Assembly (NCBI RefSeq): GCF_024435355.1
Contig: NZ_JAMJWG010000014.1
Location: 1-64,000 of the forward strand
Source of the DNA: Streptomyces odontomachi
GTDB lineage: Bacteria; Actinomycetota; Actinomycetes; Streptomycetales; Streptomycetaceae
Length of the DNA stretch: 64,000 bases
Direction of reading: 5' to 3'
Below, in pieces: positions 1 through 9,093 of the stretch (its first letter is position 1; every line of letters starts with the position of its first letter). A program made the translations under genes and the position numbers. Under the pieces are notes generated by a model. That model made no database searches. It was not told where the DNA came from and saw nothing but the letters and a program-made list of their open reading frames with translations.

Positions 1-1
1 C

Positions 2-91
2 CACGCCGTTCAGGCAGTGGGGGAGTACGTGGGCTTGTGCCTGGTGCGGCGAGAGGGCGTGCATGGCGTCGCCGGGCAGACGGGAGTTTGA
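2..91 (+). CDS. Possible 3' end of an unidentified upstream gene (partial)
   Basis: A plus-strand frame is open from the window edge to a TGA at 89-91 (29 codons), with mostly G or C at codon position 3, as in the real genes here. The product fragment is not recognisable. It lies about 170 bp before tyrA in the same direction. It could equally be non-coding DNA, because open frames are common at this GC content; the call rests only on frame and codon bias. Confidence 0.3.
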   Translation, partial: HAVQAVGEYVGLCLVRREGVHGVAGQTGV

Positions 92-258
92 CGACAGGGC
101 CTAGCGGAGACGGGTCCGGACGACGCCAGGCCGCGGCGACAGCAGGTGCCGTCTCGCCGCTCGGGCAGCCACGTCCTCGCGGCGCCGCGCTGGCTACCCT
201 GTCCGCAGAACGACCCCTCCGCCAGCAAGGCCATCAGGACCGCAAGGGACATTCGCCC

Positions 259-1353
259 ATGAGAACCGCGCTCGTCGTCGGCACCGGACTGATCGGCACG
301 TCCGCCGCCCTGGCCCTCGCGGGGCGCGGTGTGCACGTCCACCTCGCCGATCACGACCCCGAGCAGGCGCGCACCGCCGCGGCGCTCGGCGCCGGCACCG
401 ACACGGCGCCCGAGGGCCCGGTCGACCTCGCCGTCGTCGCCGTACCGCCCGCGCACGTCGCCGCCACCCTGGCGGAGCTGATGCGGCGCGGTGCGGCACG
501 CGGGTACATCGACGTGGCCAGCGTGAAGGCCGGCCCGCGGCGGGAGCTCGACGCCCTCGGCCTGGACGCCGCCACCCTGGCGGCCTACATCGGTACGCAC
601 CCCATGTCCGGTCGGGAGAAGTCCGGACCGCTGGCCGCCACCGCCGACCTCTTCGAGGGCCGGCCCTGGGTGCTCACCCCGGGCCGCGACACCGACACCG
701 AGGTGCTGAACCTCGCCCTGGAGCTGATCGCCTTCTGCCGCGCCGTGCCGGTGGTGATGGAGGCCGACGCCCACGACCGTGCCGTGGCCCTCGTCTCCCA
801 CATGCCGCACCTGGTCTCCGGCATGGTCGCGGCCCGGCTGGAACACGCCGAGGAGAGCGCGGTACGGCTCTGCGGCCAGGGCATCCGCGATGTCACCCGG
901 ATCGCCGCCTCCGACCCCCGGATGTGGATCGACATCCTCTCCGCGAACCCGGGACCGGTCGCCGACGTGCTCTCCGACGTCGCCACCGACCTCGACGAGA
1001 CGGTGCGGGCGCTGCGCGCCTTGCAGTCCGCCGACGAGGACAAGCGGCACGGCGGCGCGAGCGGCATCGAGTCCGTCCTGCGCCGCGGCAACGCCGGCCA
1101 GGTCAGGGTGCCCGGCAAGCACGGCACCGCGCCCGCGGTCTACGAGAACGTGGTCGTGCTCATCGACGACCAGCCGGGCCAGCTCGCCCGGATCTTCGCG
1201 GACGCCAGCCAGGCCGGGGTGAACATCGAGGACGTCCGTATCGAGCACGCCACCGGCCAGCAGGCCGGCCTGATCGAGCTGACGGTGGTGCCCGGGTCCG
1301 TCCCGGTGCTCACCGCGGCGCTGCGGGAGCGGGGCTGGGCGATCCGGCAGTAG
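259..1353 (+). CDS. tyrA: Prephenate dehydrogenase (TyrA)
   Basis: A 364-residue enzyme that oxidatively decarboxylates prephenate to 4-hydroxyphenylpyruvate with NAD(P)+ in tyrosine synthesis. Seen: an N-terminal Rossmann motif GTGLIG (residues 8-13), the family motif THPMSGREKSGP near residue 115, an all-helical middle, and from about residue 295 a C-terminal ACT-type regulatory domain (starts ENVVVLIDDQPG) that probably senses tyrosine. The ATG at 259 was chosen because the nucleotide fold begins directly after it; in-frame sequence upstream is low-complexity and arginine-rich. It is first in a run of same-direction core genes (tyrA, cmk, plsC-like, der), an order typical of Streptomyces. 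The homogentisate pathway gene hmgA, on the tyrosine-degradation side, lies 42 kb away. Identity is firm. Confidence 0.95.
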   Translation: MRTALVVGTGLIGTSAALALAGRGVHVHLADHDPEQARTAAALGAGTDTAPEGPVDLAVVAVPPAHVAATLAELMRRGAARGYIDVASVKAGPRRELDALGLDAATLAAYIGTHPMSGREKSGPLAATADLFEGRPWVLTPGRDTDTEVLNLALELIAFCRAVPVVMEADAHDRAVALVSHMPHLVSGMVAARLEHAEESAVRLCGQGIRDVTRIAASDPRMWIDILSANPGPVADVLSDVATDLDETVRALRALQSADEDKRHGGASGIESVLRRGNAGQVRVPGKHGTAPAVYENVVVLIDDQPGQLARIFADASQAGVNIEDVRIEHATGQQAGLIELTVVPGSVPVLTAALRERGWAIRQ

Positions 1354-1371
1354 CGCCCCGGGGCCGGAGTG

Positions 1372-1391
1372 AGGGGGATCACCTTCCCCCT
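1372..1391 (+). terminator. Short hairpin after tyrA
   Basis: AGGGGG and CCCCCT arms separated by 8 nt, 18 bp after the tyrA stop. There is no T-run, so terminator strength is uncertain. The rest of the 286-bp gap up to cmk shows only GC-rich leader sequence. Confidence 0.35.
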
Positions 1392-1639
1392 GGCCTACGG
1401 TCAGGGGTACCACGTGGCTCCGGTGCCGCGGGCCTGTGCACCGGGGTCCGGCACCGTCCGGGGGCATCGGCTCGAACCAGTAACCTTGTGCTGGGCGCTT
1501 TCCCCGTGCTTGAAAGGCCCGGGGGTACGTCGAGTGCTCCCGGCCAGATCGCCGCCCGTCATCCCGTAGGCGTACGCGTACGACACCGGCGTCGTGTGCC
1601 GCGTACACCCACCCGTCACCAGGAAGGTGCCCGTCTCCT

Positions 1640-2350
1640 GTGGAAACCGCAGCCACCGCCGCAACCTCCGACCGCACCGCCCCGGCTGTGATCGTCGCCA
1701 TCGACGGCCCCGCGGGCACGGGCAAGTCGAGCACCTCACGGGCCGTGGCGGGGCAGCTCGGCCTGAGCTACCTCGACACCGGGGCGCAGTACCGGGCGAT
1801 GACCTGGTGGATGGTCAGCAACGGCGTCGACGTGAGCGACCCGGCCGCGATCGCCGCCGCGGCGGGCAAGCCGGAGATCGTCTCGGGAACCGACCCGGCC
1901 GGCCCGGCGATCACGGTCGACGGAGTCGACGTGGCGGGCCCCATCCGCACCCAGGAGGTCACCTCCAAGGTCAGCGCGGTCAGCGCGGTGCCCGAGGTGC
2001 GCACCCGGATAAGCCGGCTCCAGCGGTCGATCGCCGCCGCGGCCGAGCACGGCATCGTCGTCGAGGGCCGGGACATCGGCACGACGGTGCTGCCGGACGC
2101 CCACGTGAAGATCTTCCTCACCGCGTCCCCGGAGGCCCGGGCCGCCCGGCGCAGCGGCGAGCTGAAGGGCGTCGACCTGACCGCCACCCACGAGGCCCTG
2201 ATCAGGCGTGACGCGGCGGACTCCAGCCGCAAGGCGTCACCGTTGGCCAAGGCTGCCGACGCGATCGAGGTGGACACCACCGAGCTCACGCTCCAGCAGG
2301 TCGTCGAGTGCGTCGTCACCCTCGTCGAGGAGAAGCGGGCCGCCAAGTGA
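1640..2350 (+). CDS. cmk: Cytidylate kinase
   Basis: A 236-residue CMP/dCMP kinase (ATP + CMP to ADP + CDP) of pyrimidine nucleotide metabolism. Seen: P-loop GPAGTGKSS at residues 23-31, the CMP-site segment YLDTGAQYRAM, and EGRDIGT near residue 142, all hallmarks of the bacterial Cmk family; length is normal. The start is a GTG at 1640 with AGGAAGG 12 nt upstream. Its stop codon overlaps the GTG of the following acyltransferase (GTGA), so the two are probably translationally coupled. The cmk-acyltransferase-der order is conserved in actinomycetes. Confidence 0.95.
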   Translation: METAATAATSDRTAPAVIVAIDGPAGTGKSSTSRAVAGQLGLSYLDTGAQYRAMTWWMVSNGVDVSDPAAIAAAAGKPEIVSGTDPAGPAITVDGVDVAGPIRTQEVTSKVSAVSAVPEVRTRISRLQRSIAAAAEHGIVVEGRDIGTTVLPDAHVKIFLTASPEARAARRSGELKGVDLTATHEALIRRDAADSSRKASPLAKAADAIEVDTTELTLQQVVECVVTLVEEKRAAK

Positions 2351-3051
2351 CCGGGGCCCGCACCGCACGGGGCCAGGACCGGGCACCGTCGATACGCGGT
2401 GCCGAAGTGGGCCGCCGGATCGGGGTCGGCCTCATGTACGGGCTGTGGCGGCCGCGGGTGCTGGGCGCGTGGAGGGTGCCGCCGCGCGGGCCGGTGATCC
2501 TGGCCGTGAACCACTCGCACAACATCGACGGACCGATGCTGATGGGCACCGCGCCGCGACCCGTGCACTTCCTGATCAAGAAGGAGGCGTTCGTCGGCCC
2601 GCTCGGCACCTTCCTGAAGGGCATCGGCCAGCTGCGCGTCGACCGGTCCACCACCGATCGCACGGCCGTCACCCAGGCGCTCGGCGTCCTGGAGAACGGC
2701 GGCGTCCTCGGTATCTTCCCGGAGGGCACCCGCGGTGTGGGCGACTTCGCGGACCTGCGGTCCGGCCTCGCGTACTTCGCGGTGCGCAGCGGGGCGCCGA
2801 TCGTGCCGGTCGCGGTGCTGGGTACCGCGGAACGGATGCCGGGCGGGCGGGAAGAAGGCACGGGGGGCGTGCGGTTGATACCAGGGCTGCCGCCACTGCG
2901 CAGCCGTGTCGATCTCGTCTTCGGCGACCCGTTCGACGCGGGCGACGGCAGCGGGCGGCGCACCCGCACGGCGCTCGACGAAGCCACCGTGCGCATCCAG
3001 GAACGTCTCAGCAGCCACCTGGAAAACGCGAGGCGTCTCACCGGCAGGTGA
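2347..3051 (+). CDS. 1-acyl-glycerol-3-phosphate acyltransferase family (PlsC-like)
   Basis: A 234-residue member of the lysophosphatidate acyltransferase family, which acylates lysophosphatidic acid to phosphatidic acid at the inner membrane face. Seen: the catalytic HX4D motif in NHSHNIDGP (about residue 55) and the glycerol-phosphate-binding motif FPEGTRG (about residue 124), with a hydrophobic stretch between. The GTG start overlaps the cmk stop (GTGA), chosen over an upstream in-frame ATG because overlap coupling is usual here and the acyltransferase fold begins shortly after. The exact acyl acceptor cannot be told from sequence; paralogues are common in Streptomyces. Confidence 0.88.
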   Translation: MTGARTARGQDRAPSIRGAEVGRRIGVGLMYGLWRPRVLGAWRVPPRGPVILAVNHSHNIDGPMLMGTAPRPVHFLIKKEAFVGPLGTFLKGIGQLRVDRSTTDRTAVTQALGVLENGGVLGIFPEGTRGVGDFADLRSGLAYFAVRSGAPIVPVAVLGTAERMPGGREEGTGGVRLIPGLPPLRSRVDLVFGDPFDAGDGSGRRTRTALDEATVRIQERLSSHLENARRLTGR

Positions 3052-3180
3052 GGCCAGACTCAACAGCAGTGGACGTGCCGGTGCCACCAAGGCGCCGGCA
3101 CCGGGGACCGCCGACCGGCCCATGCGACACCGGTGCGGCACCCCACCACCGACCACCACCACGATCGAGGTAAGCACGCC

Positions 3181-4671
3181 ATGAACGACCAGATCCAGCC
3201 CGGCTCCGCGGGCGGGGACGCCGGACTAGACGGCGACGGACACGGCGCGCTCGGCGACGCCGAGTTCGACCGGTTCATGGAGCTCGCCGCCGAGGAGGGC
3301 TTCGACGTCGAGGAGGTCGAGGACGCCATCGAGGCGGCCGGGCACGGCCCGCTGCCGGTGCTGGCCGTGGTAGGCCGCCCGAACGTCGGCAAGTCGACTT
3401 TGGTGAACCGCTTCATCGGCCGCCGGGAGGCGGTCGTCGAGGACACCCCGGGCGTCACCCGGGACCGTGTCACCTACGAGGCGGAGTGGTCGGGCCGGCG
3501 CTTCAAGGTGGTCGACACGGGCGGCTGGGAGCAGGACGTCCTCGGTATCGACGCCTCCGTGGCGGCCCAGGCCGAGTACGCCATCGAGGCCGCCGACGCG
3601 GTGGTCTTCGTCGTCGACGCCTCCGTCGGCGCCACCGACACCGACGAGGCCGTGGTGCGGCTGCTGCGCAAGGCGGGCAAGCCGGTGGTGCTCTGCGCCA
3701 ACAAGGTGGACGGCCCGAGCGGCGAGTCCGACGCGGCGATGCTGTGGTCGCTCGGCCTCGGCGAGCCGCACCCCGTCTCCGCGCTGCACGGCCGCGGCAC
3801 CGGCGACATGCTGGACGCCGTCCTGGAAGTGCTGCCGGAGGCACCGCAGGAGACGTTCGGCGGCGGTGTCGGAGGTCCGCGCCGGGTGGCCCTCATCGGC
3901 CGCCCGAACGTCGGCAAGTCGTCTCTGCTCAACAAGGTGGCCGGCGAAGACCGCGTGGTCGTCGACGAGTTGGCGGGCACCACCCGTGACCCGGTCGACG
4001 AGATCATCGAACTCGGCGGGAAGACCTGGCGGTTCGTCGACACCGCCGGCATCCGCAAGCGTGTCCACCTCCAGCAGGGCGCCGACTACTACGCGTCGCT
4101 GCGCACCGCGGCCGCCGTCGAGAAGGCCGAGGTCGCCGTGGTCCTCATCGACGCGTACGACTCGATCAGCGTGCAGGACCAGCGCATCATCACCATGGCG
4201 GTCGACGCGGGCCGTGCCCTCGTCCTCGCCTACAACAAGTGGGACACCCTCGACGAGGAGCGGCGCTACTACCTCGAACGGGAGATCGAGACCGAGCTGG
4301 GCCAGGTGGCGTGGGCGCCGCGGGTGAACGTCTCGGCACGCACCGGCCGCCACATGGAGAAGCTGGTGCCCGCGATCGAGACGGCGCTCGGCGGCTGGGA
4401 GACCCGGATCCCGACGGGCCGGCTGAACGCCTTCCTCGGCGAGCTGGTCGCCGCCCACCCGCATCCGGTGCGCGGCGGCAAGCAGCCGCGGATCCTCTTC
4501 GGCACCCAGGCGGGCACCAGGCCGCCGAGGTTCGTGCTCTTCGCCTCCGGCTTCATCGAGCACGGTTACCGGCGCTTCATCGAGCGCCGGCTGCGCGAGA
4601 CGTTCGGGTTCGAGGGGACGCCGCTGCACATCTCCGTGCGGGTGCGGGAGAAGCGCGGGCGTAAGAAGTAG
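3181..4671 (+). CDS. der: Ribosome biogenesis GTPase Der (EngA)
   Basis: A 496-residue double GTPase that assists 50S subunit maturation. Seen: an acidic actinobacterial N-terminal extension (about 60 residues), a first G domain with GRPNVGKST (residues 65-73) and NKVD, a second G domain with GRPNVGKSS (about residue 240) and NKWD, and a C-terminal KH-like domain. The ATG at 3181 has GAGG 10 nt upstream. It closes the tyrA-cmk-plsC-der block; the next genes run on the opposite strand and converge on it. Confidence 0.97.
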   Translation: MNDQIQPGSAGGDAGLDGDGHGALGDAEFDRFMELAAEEGFDVEEVEDAIEAAGHGPLPVLAVVGRPNVGKSTLVNRFIGRREAVVEDTPGVTRDRVTYEAEWSGRRFKVVDTGGWEQDVLGIDASVAAQAEYAIEAADAVVFVVDASVGATDTDEAVVRLLRKAGKPVVLCANKVDGPSGESDAAMLWSLGLGEPHPVSALHGRGTGDMLDAVLEVLPEAPQETFGGGVGGPRRVALIGRPNVGKSSLLNKVAGEDRVVVDELAGTTRDPVDEIIELGGKTWRFVDTAGIRKRVHLQQGADYYASLRTAAAVEKAEVAVVLIDAYDSISVQDQRIITMAVDAGRALVLAYNKWDTLDEERRYYLEREIETELGQVAWAPRVNVSARTGRHMEKLVPAIETALGGWETRIPTGRLNAFLGELVAAHPHPVRGGKQPRILFGTQAGTRPPRFVLFASGFIEHGYRRFIERRLRETFGFEGTPLHISVRVREKRGRKK

Positions 4672-4776
4672 CCCGGTACGGGGCTGGACGAGCAGCCTGG
4701 TGCGGGAGCGGGAGAGGTGGCCCGAGCGGGCGGGGCGCGGCGATCGCCGCCGTCCGAGCGCAGGCGTGCCGAGCCC

Positions 4777-5310
4777 TCACCCGTTGCCGTGCCGTCGGGT
4801 CGGCAGGACGGCCGGCAGGAGGTCCTCGGGGCCGTACGGGCGGCTGCCGTACCGCCAGGTGCCCGTCTGGTAGCCGCCGGTCCGCTCGGTCTGCGCCGGC
4901 GTATGGCGCATCGCGGGGGGTGCGGCCGGCGGGGAGGGTGCGGACCGGGGCGCCGGCGCCGTCTGCCCGCTGCCGGCGCCGGACGGCCCGGGCAGCTGCC
5001 GCAGCTCGCGCTTCGGGCCGTGGAACCCGCCTCCGGTCATCGCCCCGGGCTGGGCTCCGGGCTGATAGGGGACGACGCCGTGCAGGCCGGTGACGAAGCC
5101 CGTGACGCCCGAGAACGTGGCGAAGGCCTTGAACCCGAACTCCTCCTCGCCGCTCCGATCGCCCGGCAGGGTCCGGAACGTCCTGCGGTACTCGGCGTAG
5201 AGCGCGTCGTAGATGGGCGTGGGCGAAGGGCTGCCGGTGCGTTCCGGCGCGTGGCGCATGGCGGGGATCGCGCTCTGGTAGGGGGAGCGTCGGGCGAGGT
5301 CGTATGTCAC
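4777..5310 (-). CDS. Conserved-type hypothetical protein
   Basis: A 177-residue protein of unknown function. Seen: an N-terminal region rich in charged and aromatic residues (YDLARRSPYQSAIPAMRHAP, then an IYDALYAEYRRTFRTLPGD helix-like segment) followed by a Gly/Pro-rich C-terminal half. No transmembrane segment or catalytic motif is evident. The start is placed at GTG 5310 because no ATG/GTG/TTG codon occurs in frame between it and the end of the upstream gene; the Shine-Dalgarno match is weak (GAGG 14 nt away). It follows the 5412-6185 gene in the same direction with a 101-bp gap, suggesting a two-gene unit convergent with der. Confidence 0.7.
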   Translation of the reverse strand: MTYDLARRSPYQSAIPAMRHAPERTGSPSPTPIYDALYAEYRRTFRTLPGDRSGEEEFGFKAFATFSGVTGFVTGLHGVVPYQPGAQPGAMTGGGFHGPKRELRQLPGPSGAGSGQTAPAPRSAPSPPAAPPAMRHTPAQTERTGGYQTGTWRYGSRPYGPEDLLPAVLPTRRHGNG

Positions 5311-5411
5311 GTAGGTGCCAACGACCTCGCGGCCCGACGGATGCGGTTGCGGCTGCTGCTTTCGCAGGTCGCCGGGGTGCCGGACGCGCGGGGCACCCGG
5401 GCGGCGGCCGT

Positions 5412-6185
5412 TCAGCCGTCCGACAGCGGCATCCGGCAGGCGACGAGGCGGCCCGTCGCGGCGGCGTGGTCCAGGGCCTCCCGCAGCAGGTCCTCGCGCG
5501 GCTGGCGGCCGATCGAGCCGACCGGGGCGGCCAGCACCAGGACCTGCTGGAGCCGGGTCGCCGCGGTGTGCCATCCGTCGGTGACCTGGAGCGGCTGGTG
5601 CGCCTGCCACCAGGCCACCGGGGAGCCGCCGCCGAGGCCCGGCTGGAGCACCGCGTGCAGCTGACCGCCGGCGAGCAGCACGGCCCAGCCGGGCAGCACC
5701 GGGGCGTGCTGCTCCACGTTGCTGACCGGCACGAAGCCCTGCTCCATCAGGAGCGGCAGGAAGTCGTCGCCGGGCCCGGCGGCACCGGGGCGCGCGATGG
5801 GTCCGGTCGGTTCGACCACCAGCGCGGGGTGCAGCTCGCCGGCGACCAGGACCAGACCGCTGGTGACGCCGAGCACGGCCTGTCCGGGCGTGGCGTGCGT
5901 GGGGGCGCCCTGGCCGGTGATCGACCGCACGGCGCCGCGTAGCTGCTCCTCGCTGACCTGGACGACCTGCGAGGGCAGGCAGGTGGCGTGGGCGAACGCG
6001 AGGACGGCGGTCTCCTCGCCCACGAACAGGACCGTGCTGGTGCGCTCCTGGTCCGAGTCGCCCGGGGTGCGGCAGGAGGTGCAGTCGTAGCTGCCCGGGG
6101 CGTTCTCCCCGGCGAGCAGCCGGTCGGCTTCGTCGTCGCCGATCTCAGCGCGTACGTCGTTGCTCACGTCGAGCATGCGCGGCAC
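5412..6185 (-). CDS. Hypothetical protein with repeated SseB-like layout
   Basis: A 257-residue soluble protein with no family I can name with confidence. Seen: an acidic N-terminus (EIGDDEADRLLAGENAPG), a Cys pair SYDCTSCRTPGD that might bind metal, then alternating beta-strand-like segments (TVLFVGEETAVLAFAHATCL; SGLVLVAGELHPALVVEPTG; GWAVLLAGGQLHAVLQPG) that hint at an internal duplication. The GTG at 6185 was preferred to the ATG at 6176 because GAGGAG lies 5 nt upstream of it. It heads a probable two-gene operon with the gene ending at 4777. Role unknown. Confidence 0.72.
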   Translation of the reverse strand: MPRMLDVSNDVRAEIGDDEADRLLAGENAPGSYDCTSCRTPGDSDQERTSTVLFVGEETAVLAFAHATCLPSQVVQVSEEQLRGAVRSITGQGAPTHATPGQAVLGVTSGLVLVAGELHPALVVEPTGPIARPGAAGPGDDFLPLLMEQGFVPVSNVEQHAPVLPGWAVLLAGGQLHAVLQPGLGGGSPVAWWQAHQPLQVTDGWHTAATRLQQVLVLAAPVGSIGRQPREDLLREALDHAAATGRLVACRMPLSDG

Positions 6186-6868
6186 GGTGGCTCCTCGGAA
6201 ATCGTGGTGCTGGGGGTATCTCCCACGCCGTGCAGCCGGCGGGGGAGACCGGGCGTGTCCCGGGCTCGAGCCGGGCCAGTCCCGGCTCACGTTCAGGACA
6301 ACGGCCGATGCGTGGCGGAGTCACGCCCGGAGAGGCGGGGAATCGAACCGCGGCCGAGCGCACGGCAGAGGTGGCGTGCCTGACTCCGCGGGACCCCAAC
6401 CGGCGCTCGTGACTGGGCCGTTGACGGGCGGCCAGGTGCGCGGAAGAGCTTCGTCGATGGGTCGACAAAACGCGACATCATGGAATGAAGGGGATGGCTG
6501 AAAACTGGCCTTGGGGGAAGGTCGGGCGGAGCGGGGGAGCGGAACGCTGCGGTCCGCTGGGCGTGGCGTCTTGCGAGAGGGTGCCTTGGGGGTGAAGCGC
6601 TGCGAGGCGACGACGCCGATGATAGAGTCCGATAAATCCCACTAACCCATCCTATGGATGAGTCCTCTCTGCGGGCCGGCTTATTGGCCATTTCGGTGGC
6701 CGGATTTCATGCCGGCAAAAGTTCCCGCCCGTGGCTATCGATGGCGCAACTGTTCCGGCACAAGACAGTGAGGATGCCCAACCCTGGCCCGTGCCCGCAG
6801 GTCCCACCAGTGCAGGACGGATCGCGAGATCCTCCGCAGGGCCGCTGAGAAGCGAGAGACAGGGACGC
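6186..6868. other. 683-bp intergenic region with palindromic elements and AT-richer promoter DNA
   Basis: No gene is supported. It holds the short palindromic repeat at 6211-6247, an imperfect inverted repeat (arms near 6314-6327 and 6373-6390, containing GGAGTCA and TGACTCC) enclosing a tRNA T-loop-like TTCGATT on the minus strand, and from about 6620 a relatively AT-rich stretch including the small palindrome CATCCTATGGATG (6648-6660). The AT-rich part is the likely promoter zone for the glycosyltransferase operon that starts at 6869. Confidence 0.6.
6211..6247. repeat. Short palindromic interspersed element (copy 1)
   Basis: A GGGGGTATCTCCCACGCCG arm is followed by a 5-nt loop and CCGGCGGGGGAG; CTCCCACGCCG and CGGCGGGGGAG pair with one mismatch. 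The same skeleton (GGGGG, 3 nt, CTCCC, loop, GGGGGAG) recurs at 14280-14320 and, inverted, at 55992-56031. Probably a non-autonomous repeat family. Confidence 0.55.
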
Positions 6869-8137
6869 ATGCATATCTCATTCCTCATACACAACGCCTA
6901 CGGGATCGGCGGGACCATCCGCACCACGTGCAACCTGGCGAGCACGCTCGCCCAGCAGCACGACGTGGAGATCGTCTCCGTCTTCCGTCACCGGGACCGC
7001 CCCCTGTTGCCACCGGGCCCCGGCGTGCGGCTGCGTGACCTCGTCGACCTGCGCCCCGACGCCCCCGAGAGCGATGTCGAGCACCCCGAGCACCAACGCC
7101 CCTCGCGGGTGTACCCGCGTGGGGACGGCCCGTACCAGCAGTACAGCGTGCTCACCGATCGGCGTATCGCCGCGTACCTGGCCGGCACCGAGGCCGACGT
7201 GGTGATCGCCACCCGGCCCGGCCTCAACGTGCACCTCGCCCGGCAGACCCGGCCCGGTCCGGTGCGGGTCGGACAGGAGCACCTCACGCTCGACAGCCAC
7301 ACGCGCACCCTGACCCTGCAACTGCGCGCCGTCTACCCGGCGCTCGACGTGCTCACCACCACCACCGAAGCCGACGCCCGCGCCTACCGCTCCCGGATGC
7401 GGTTGCCCGGGGTGCACGTCGAGGCCTTCCCCAATCCGGTGCCCGCGCCCGCTGTCGACCCCTCCGACGGCTCGGGCAAATGGGTCGTGGCAGCCGGGCG
7501 GCTCGCGCCCGTCAAGCGGTTCGACCTGCTGATCAAGGCCTTCGACACGGTACGCGCGCAGCGCCCCGACTGGCGGCTGCGGATCTACGGCGGCGGCAAG
7601 GAGAAGGCGCAACTGCGCGCCCTCGTCGAACGCCTCGACCTGTACAACCACGTCTTACTCATGGGTCCGGTGCACCCCATCGAGTCGGAGTGGGTCAAGG
7701 GCTCGATCGCCGCGGTGACTTCCACCATGGAGTCGTTCGGCATGTCCATCGTCGAGGCGATGCGCTGCGGCCTGCCGGTGGTCTCCACCGACTGCCCGTA
7801 TGGCCCTGGCGAGATCATCGCCGACGGGGTCGACGGCCGTCTGGTGCGGGTGGGCGACGTCGACGCCATCGCCCGCGGCCTGCTGGAACTGATCAACGAC
7901 GACGCGCTGCGGCTGCGGATGGCCGACGCCGCCCTCAAGGCCTCCGAGCGCTTCGACCCCGGCCGGATCGCCGAGCGTTACGCGGCCCTCTTCGAGCGTC
8001 TCGTCGTGGGGGGCGGTGGCCGGCGGGGCAGCGGCTGGCGCGCGCCCCTGTACCGCGCTGGCGGTGCGCTGGTCGGCGGTGCCTTCGCGGCACGGGACGC
8101 CGTGCGCACCGCCATCGGAAAGGAAAGCGTCGCATGA
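6869..8137 (+). CDS. Glycosyltransferase family 4, TTA-codon containing
   Basis: A 422-residue retaining GT-B glycosyltransferase. Seen: the N-terminal glycine-rich acceptor domain (HNAYGIGGTIRTTCNLA), then the donor domain with GRLAPVKRFDLLIKAF and the EX7E nucleotide-sugar motif ESFGMSIVE (about residue 288). The ATG at 6869 begins the fold directly. The stop overlaps the next start (ATGA), so the pair is co-translated. Codon 263 (7655-7657) is TTA, a leucine codon very rare in Streptomyces and read by the developmentally controlled bldA tRNA, implying that production may depend on growth stage. The partner gene suggests a cell-wall glycopolymer (teichoic-acid-like) pathway; the actual sugar and acceptor are unknown. 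Confidence 0.88.
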   Translation: MHISFLIHNAYGIGGTIRTTCNLASTLAQQHDVEIVSVFRHRDRPLLPPGPGVRLRDLVDLRPDAPESDVEHPEHQRPSRVYPRGDGPYQQYSVLTDRRIAAYLAGTEADVVIATRPGLNVHLARQTRPGPVRVGQEHLTLDSHTRTLTLQLRAVYPALDVLTTTTEADARAYRSRMRLPGVHVEAFPNPVPAPAVDPSDGSGKWVVAAGRLAPVKRFDLLIKAFDTVRAQRPDWRLRIYGGGKEKAQLRALVERLDLYNHVLLMGPVHPIESEWVKGSIAAVTSTMESFGMSIVEAMRCGLPVVSTDCPYGPGEIIADGVDGRLVRVGDVDAIARGLLELINDDALRLRMADAALKASERFDPGRIAERYAALFERLVVGGGGRRGSGWRAPLYRAGGALVGGAFAARDAVRTAIGKESVA

Positions 8138-9063
8138 CCACGACCCCTTCCACCCCCGCTCCCGACCGCGACGCCGCAGCCACCCAGGACGCTCACCCGG
8201 CACCGCAGGGCCCCGTGGAGCCCGAGGCCGCTCCCGCCGCACGGGCCAACTGCCGTGCCGACGCGGCCGGCACCCTCACCTTCGTGCTGCCGAACCCGGC
8301 GGCCGGTCCGGTGCCCGCGCACCTGGTGCTGTGCCGGCGCCGCACGGACCCGGCCGAGGAGGTGCTGCTGCCGCTCGATCCCGGTCCCGAAGGGCACCTG
8401 GTGGCCCGGCTGGCGGCGTCCGCCGACTTCGCCGAGGGCCGCTGGGACGCGTTCCTCCAGGACCCGGACGGCACTCGCCGGCGCCTGACGCCCGGCGTCA
8501 ACGACCTGCGTGCGCTCGTCGACCGGGAACCGGACGCCGCCGACGGCCGGATCTGCGTCCGCATCCCGTACGGGACCAAGCAGAACGAGCTCGCCGTCCG
8601 CAGCTGGGTGCGCGCCCCGCACGTGGAGGTCGGCGAACTGCGCATCGCGGGGGACACCCTGACCGTGCGGGGCCGGGTCCACGGGACACGGCTCACCGAA
8701 CAGGCGTGCGTGGAACTGCGCGGCCGTACGGCGCCGCGTCCCCTGGTGCGCTTCCCGGTCGACGTCGACGGTGACGACTTCACCGGCAGCGTCGGCTACC
8801 CGGCGCTGCTGGACGCGGCCCGCCAGGAGTTCTGGGACCTGTGGCTGCGTCCCGCCGGCGAGGACAACCCGCGGGTGCGGATCGCGCGGCTGCTCGACGA
8901 CATCGCCGACAAGAAGCCGATCTTCAGCTTCCCCCCGGTACGCATCCCGGCTCGCCCGGCGACCCCCGCCCCCGTGACCGTCCGGCCGTACTACACCGTC
9001 GACAACGACCTGGCGATCCGGGTCGAGGCGGTGCCCCCTGAGGAGTCCGAAGGGCCCGCATAG
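8134..9063 (+). CDS. Probable cell-wall glycopolymer synthesis accessory protein
   Basis: A 309-residue protein translated by overlap (ATGA) from the glycosyltransferase. It starts with a Pro/Ala-rich disordered segment (about 40 residues), followed by repeated beta-strand-rich stretches (FVLPNPAAGPVPAHLVLCRR; LRIAGDTLTVRGRVHGT; DNDLAIRVE). From memory, the terminal pattern PYYTVDNDLAIRVE resembles accessory beta-sandwich domains in actinomycete CDP-glycerol glycerophosphotransferase/teichoic acid enzymes; I see no transferase active site, so it is probably an accessory or acceptor-binding module. The function is inferred mainly from this resemblance and the operon. Confidence 0.7.
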   Translation: MTTTPSTPAPDRDAAATQDAHPAPQGPVEPEAAPAARANCRADAAGTLTFVLPNPAAGPVPAHLVLCRRRTDPAEEVLLPLDPGPEGHLVARLAASADFAEGRWDAFLQDPDGTRRRLTPGVNDLRALVDREPDAADGRICVRIPYGTKQNELAVRSWVRAPHVEVGELRIAGDTLTVRGRVHGTRLTEQACVELRGRTAPRPLVRFPVDVDGDDFTGSVGYPALLDAARQEFWDLWLRPAGEDNPRVRIARLLDDIADKKPIFSFPPVRIPARPATPAPVTVRPYYTVDNDLAIRVEAVPPEESEGPA

Positions 9064-9093
9064 GCCGGACGCCCGGGACGCTGCGAGAGGTGC

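Noticed and set aside
6310..6400. Minus-strand tRNA gene suggested by a T-loop-like GGTTCGATTCC and a 7-bp acceptor-like pair GGAGTCA/TGACTCC
   Set aside because: The T-loop motif is not directly next to the 3' acceptor arm, the T stem has a C-C mismatch, and no D or anticodon arm can be drawn. A decayed tRNA fragment or simple inverted repeat is more likely; tRNAscan-SE or Aragorn would decide.
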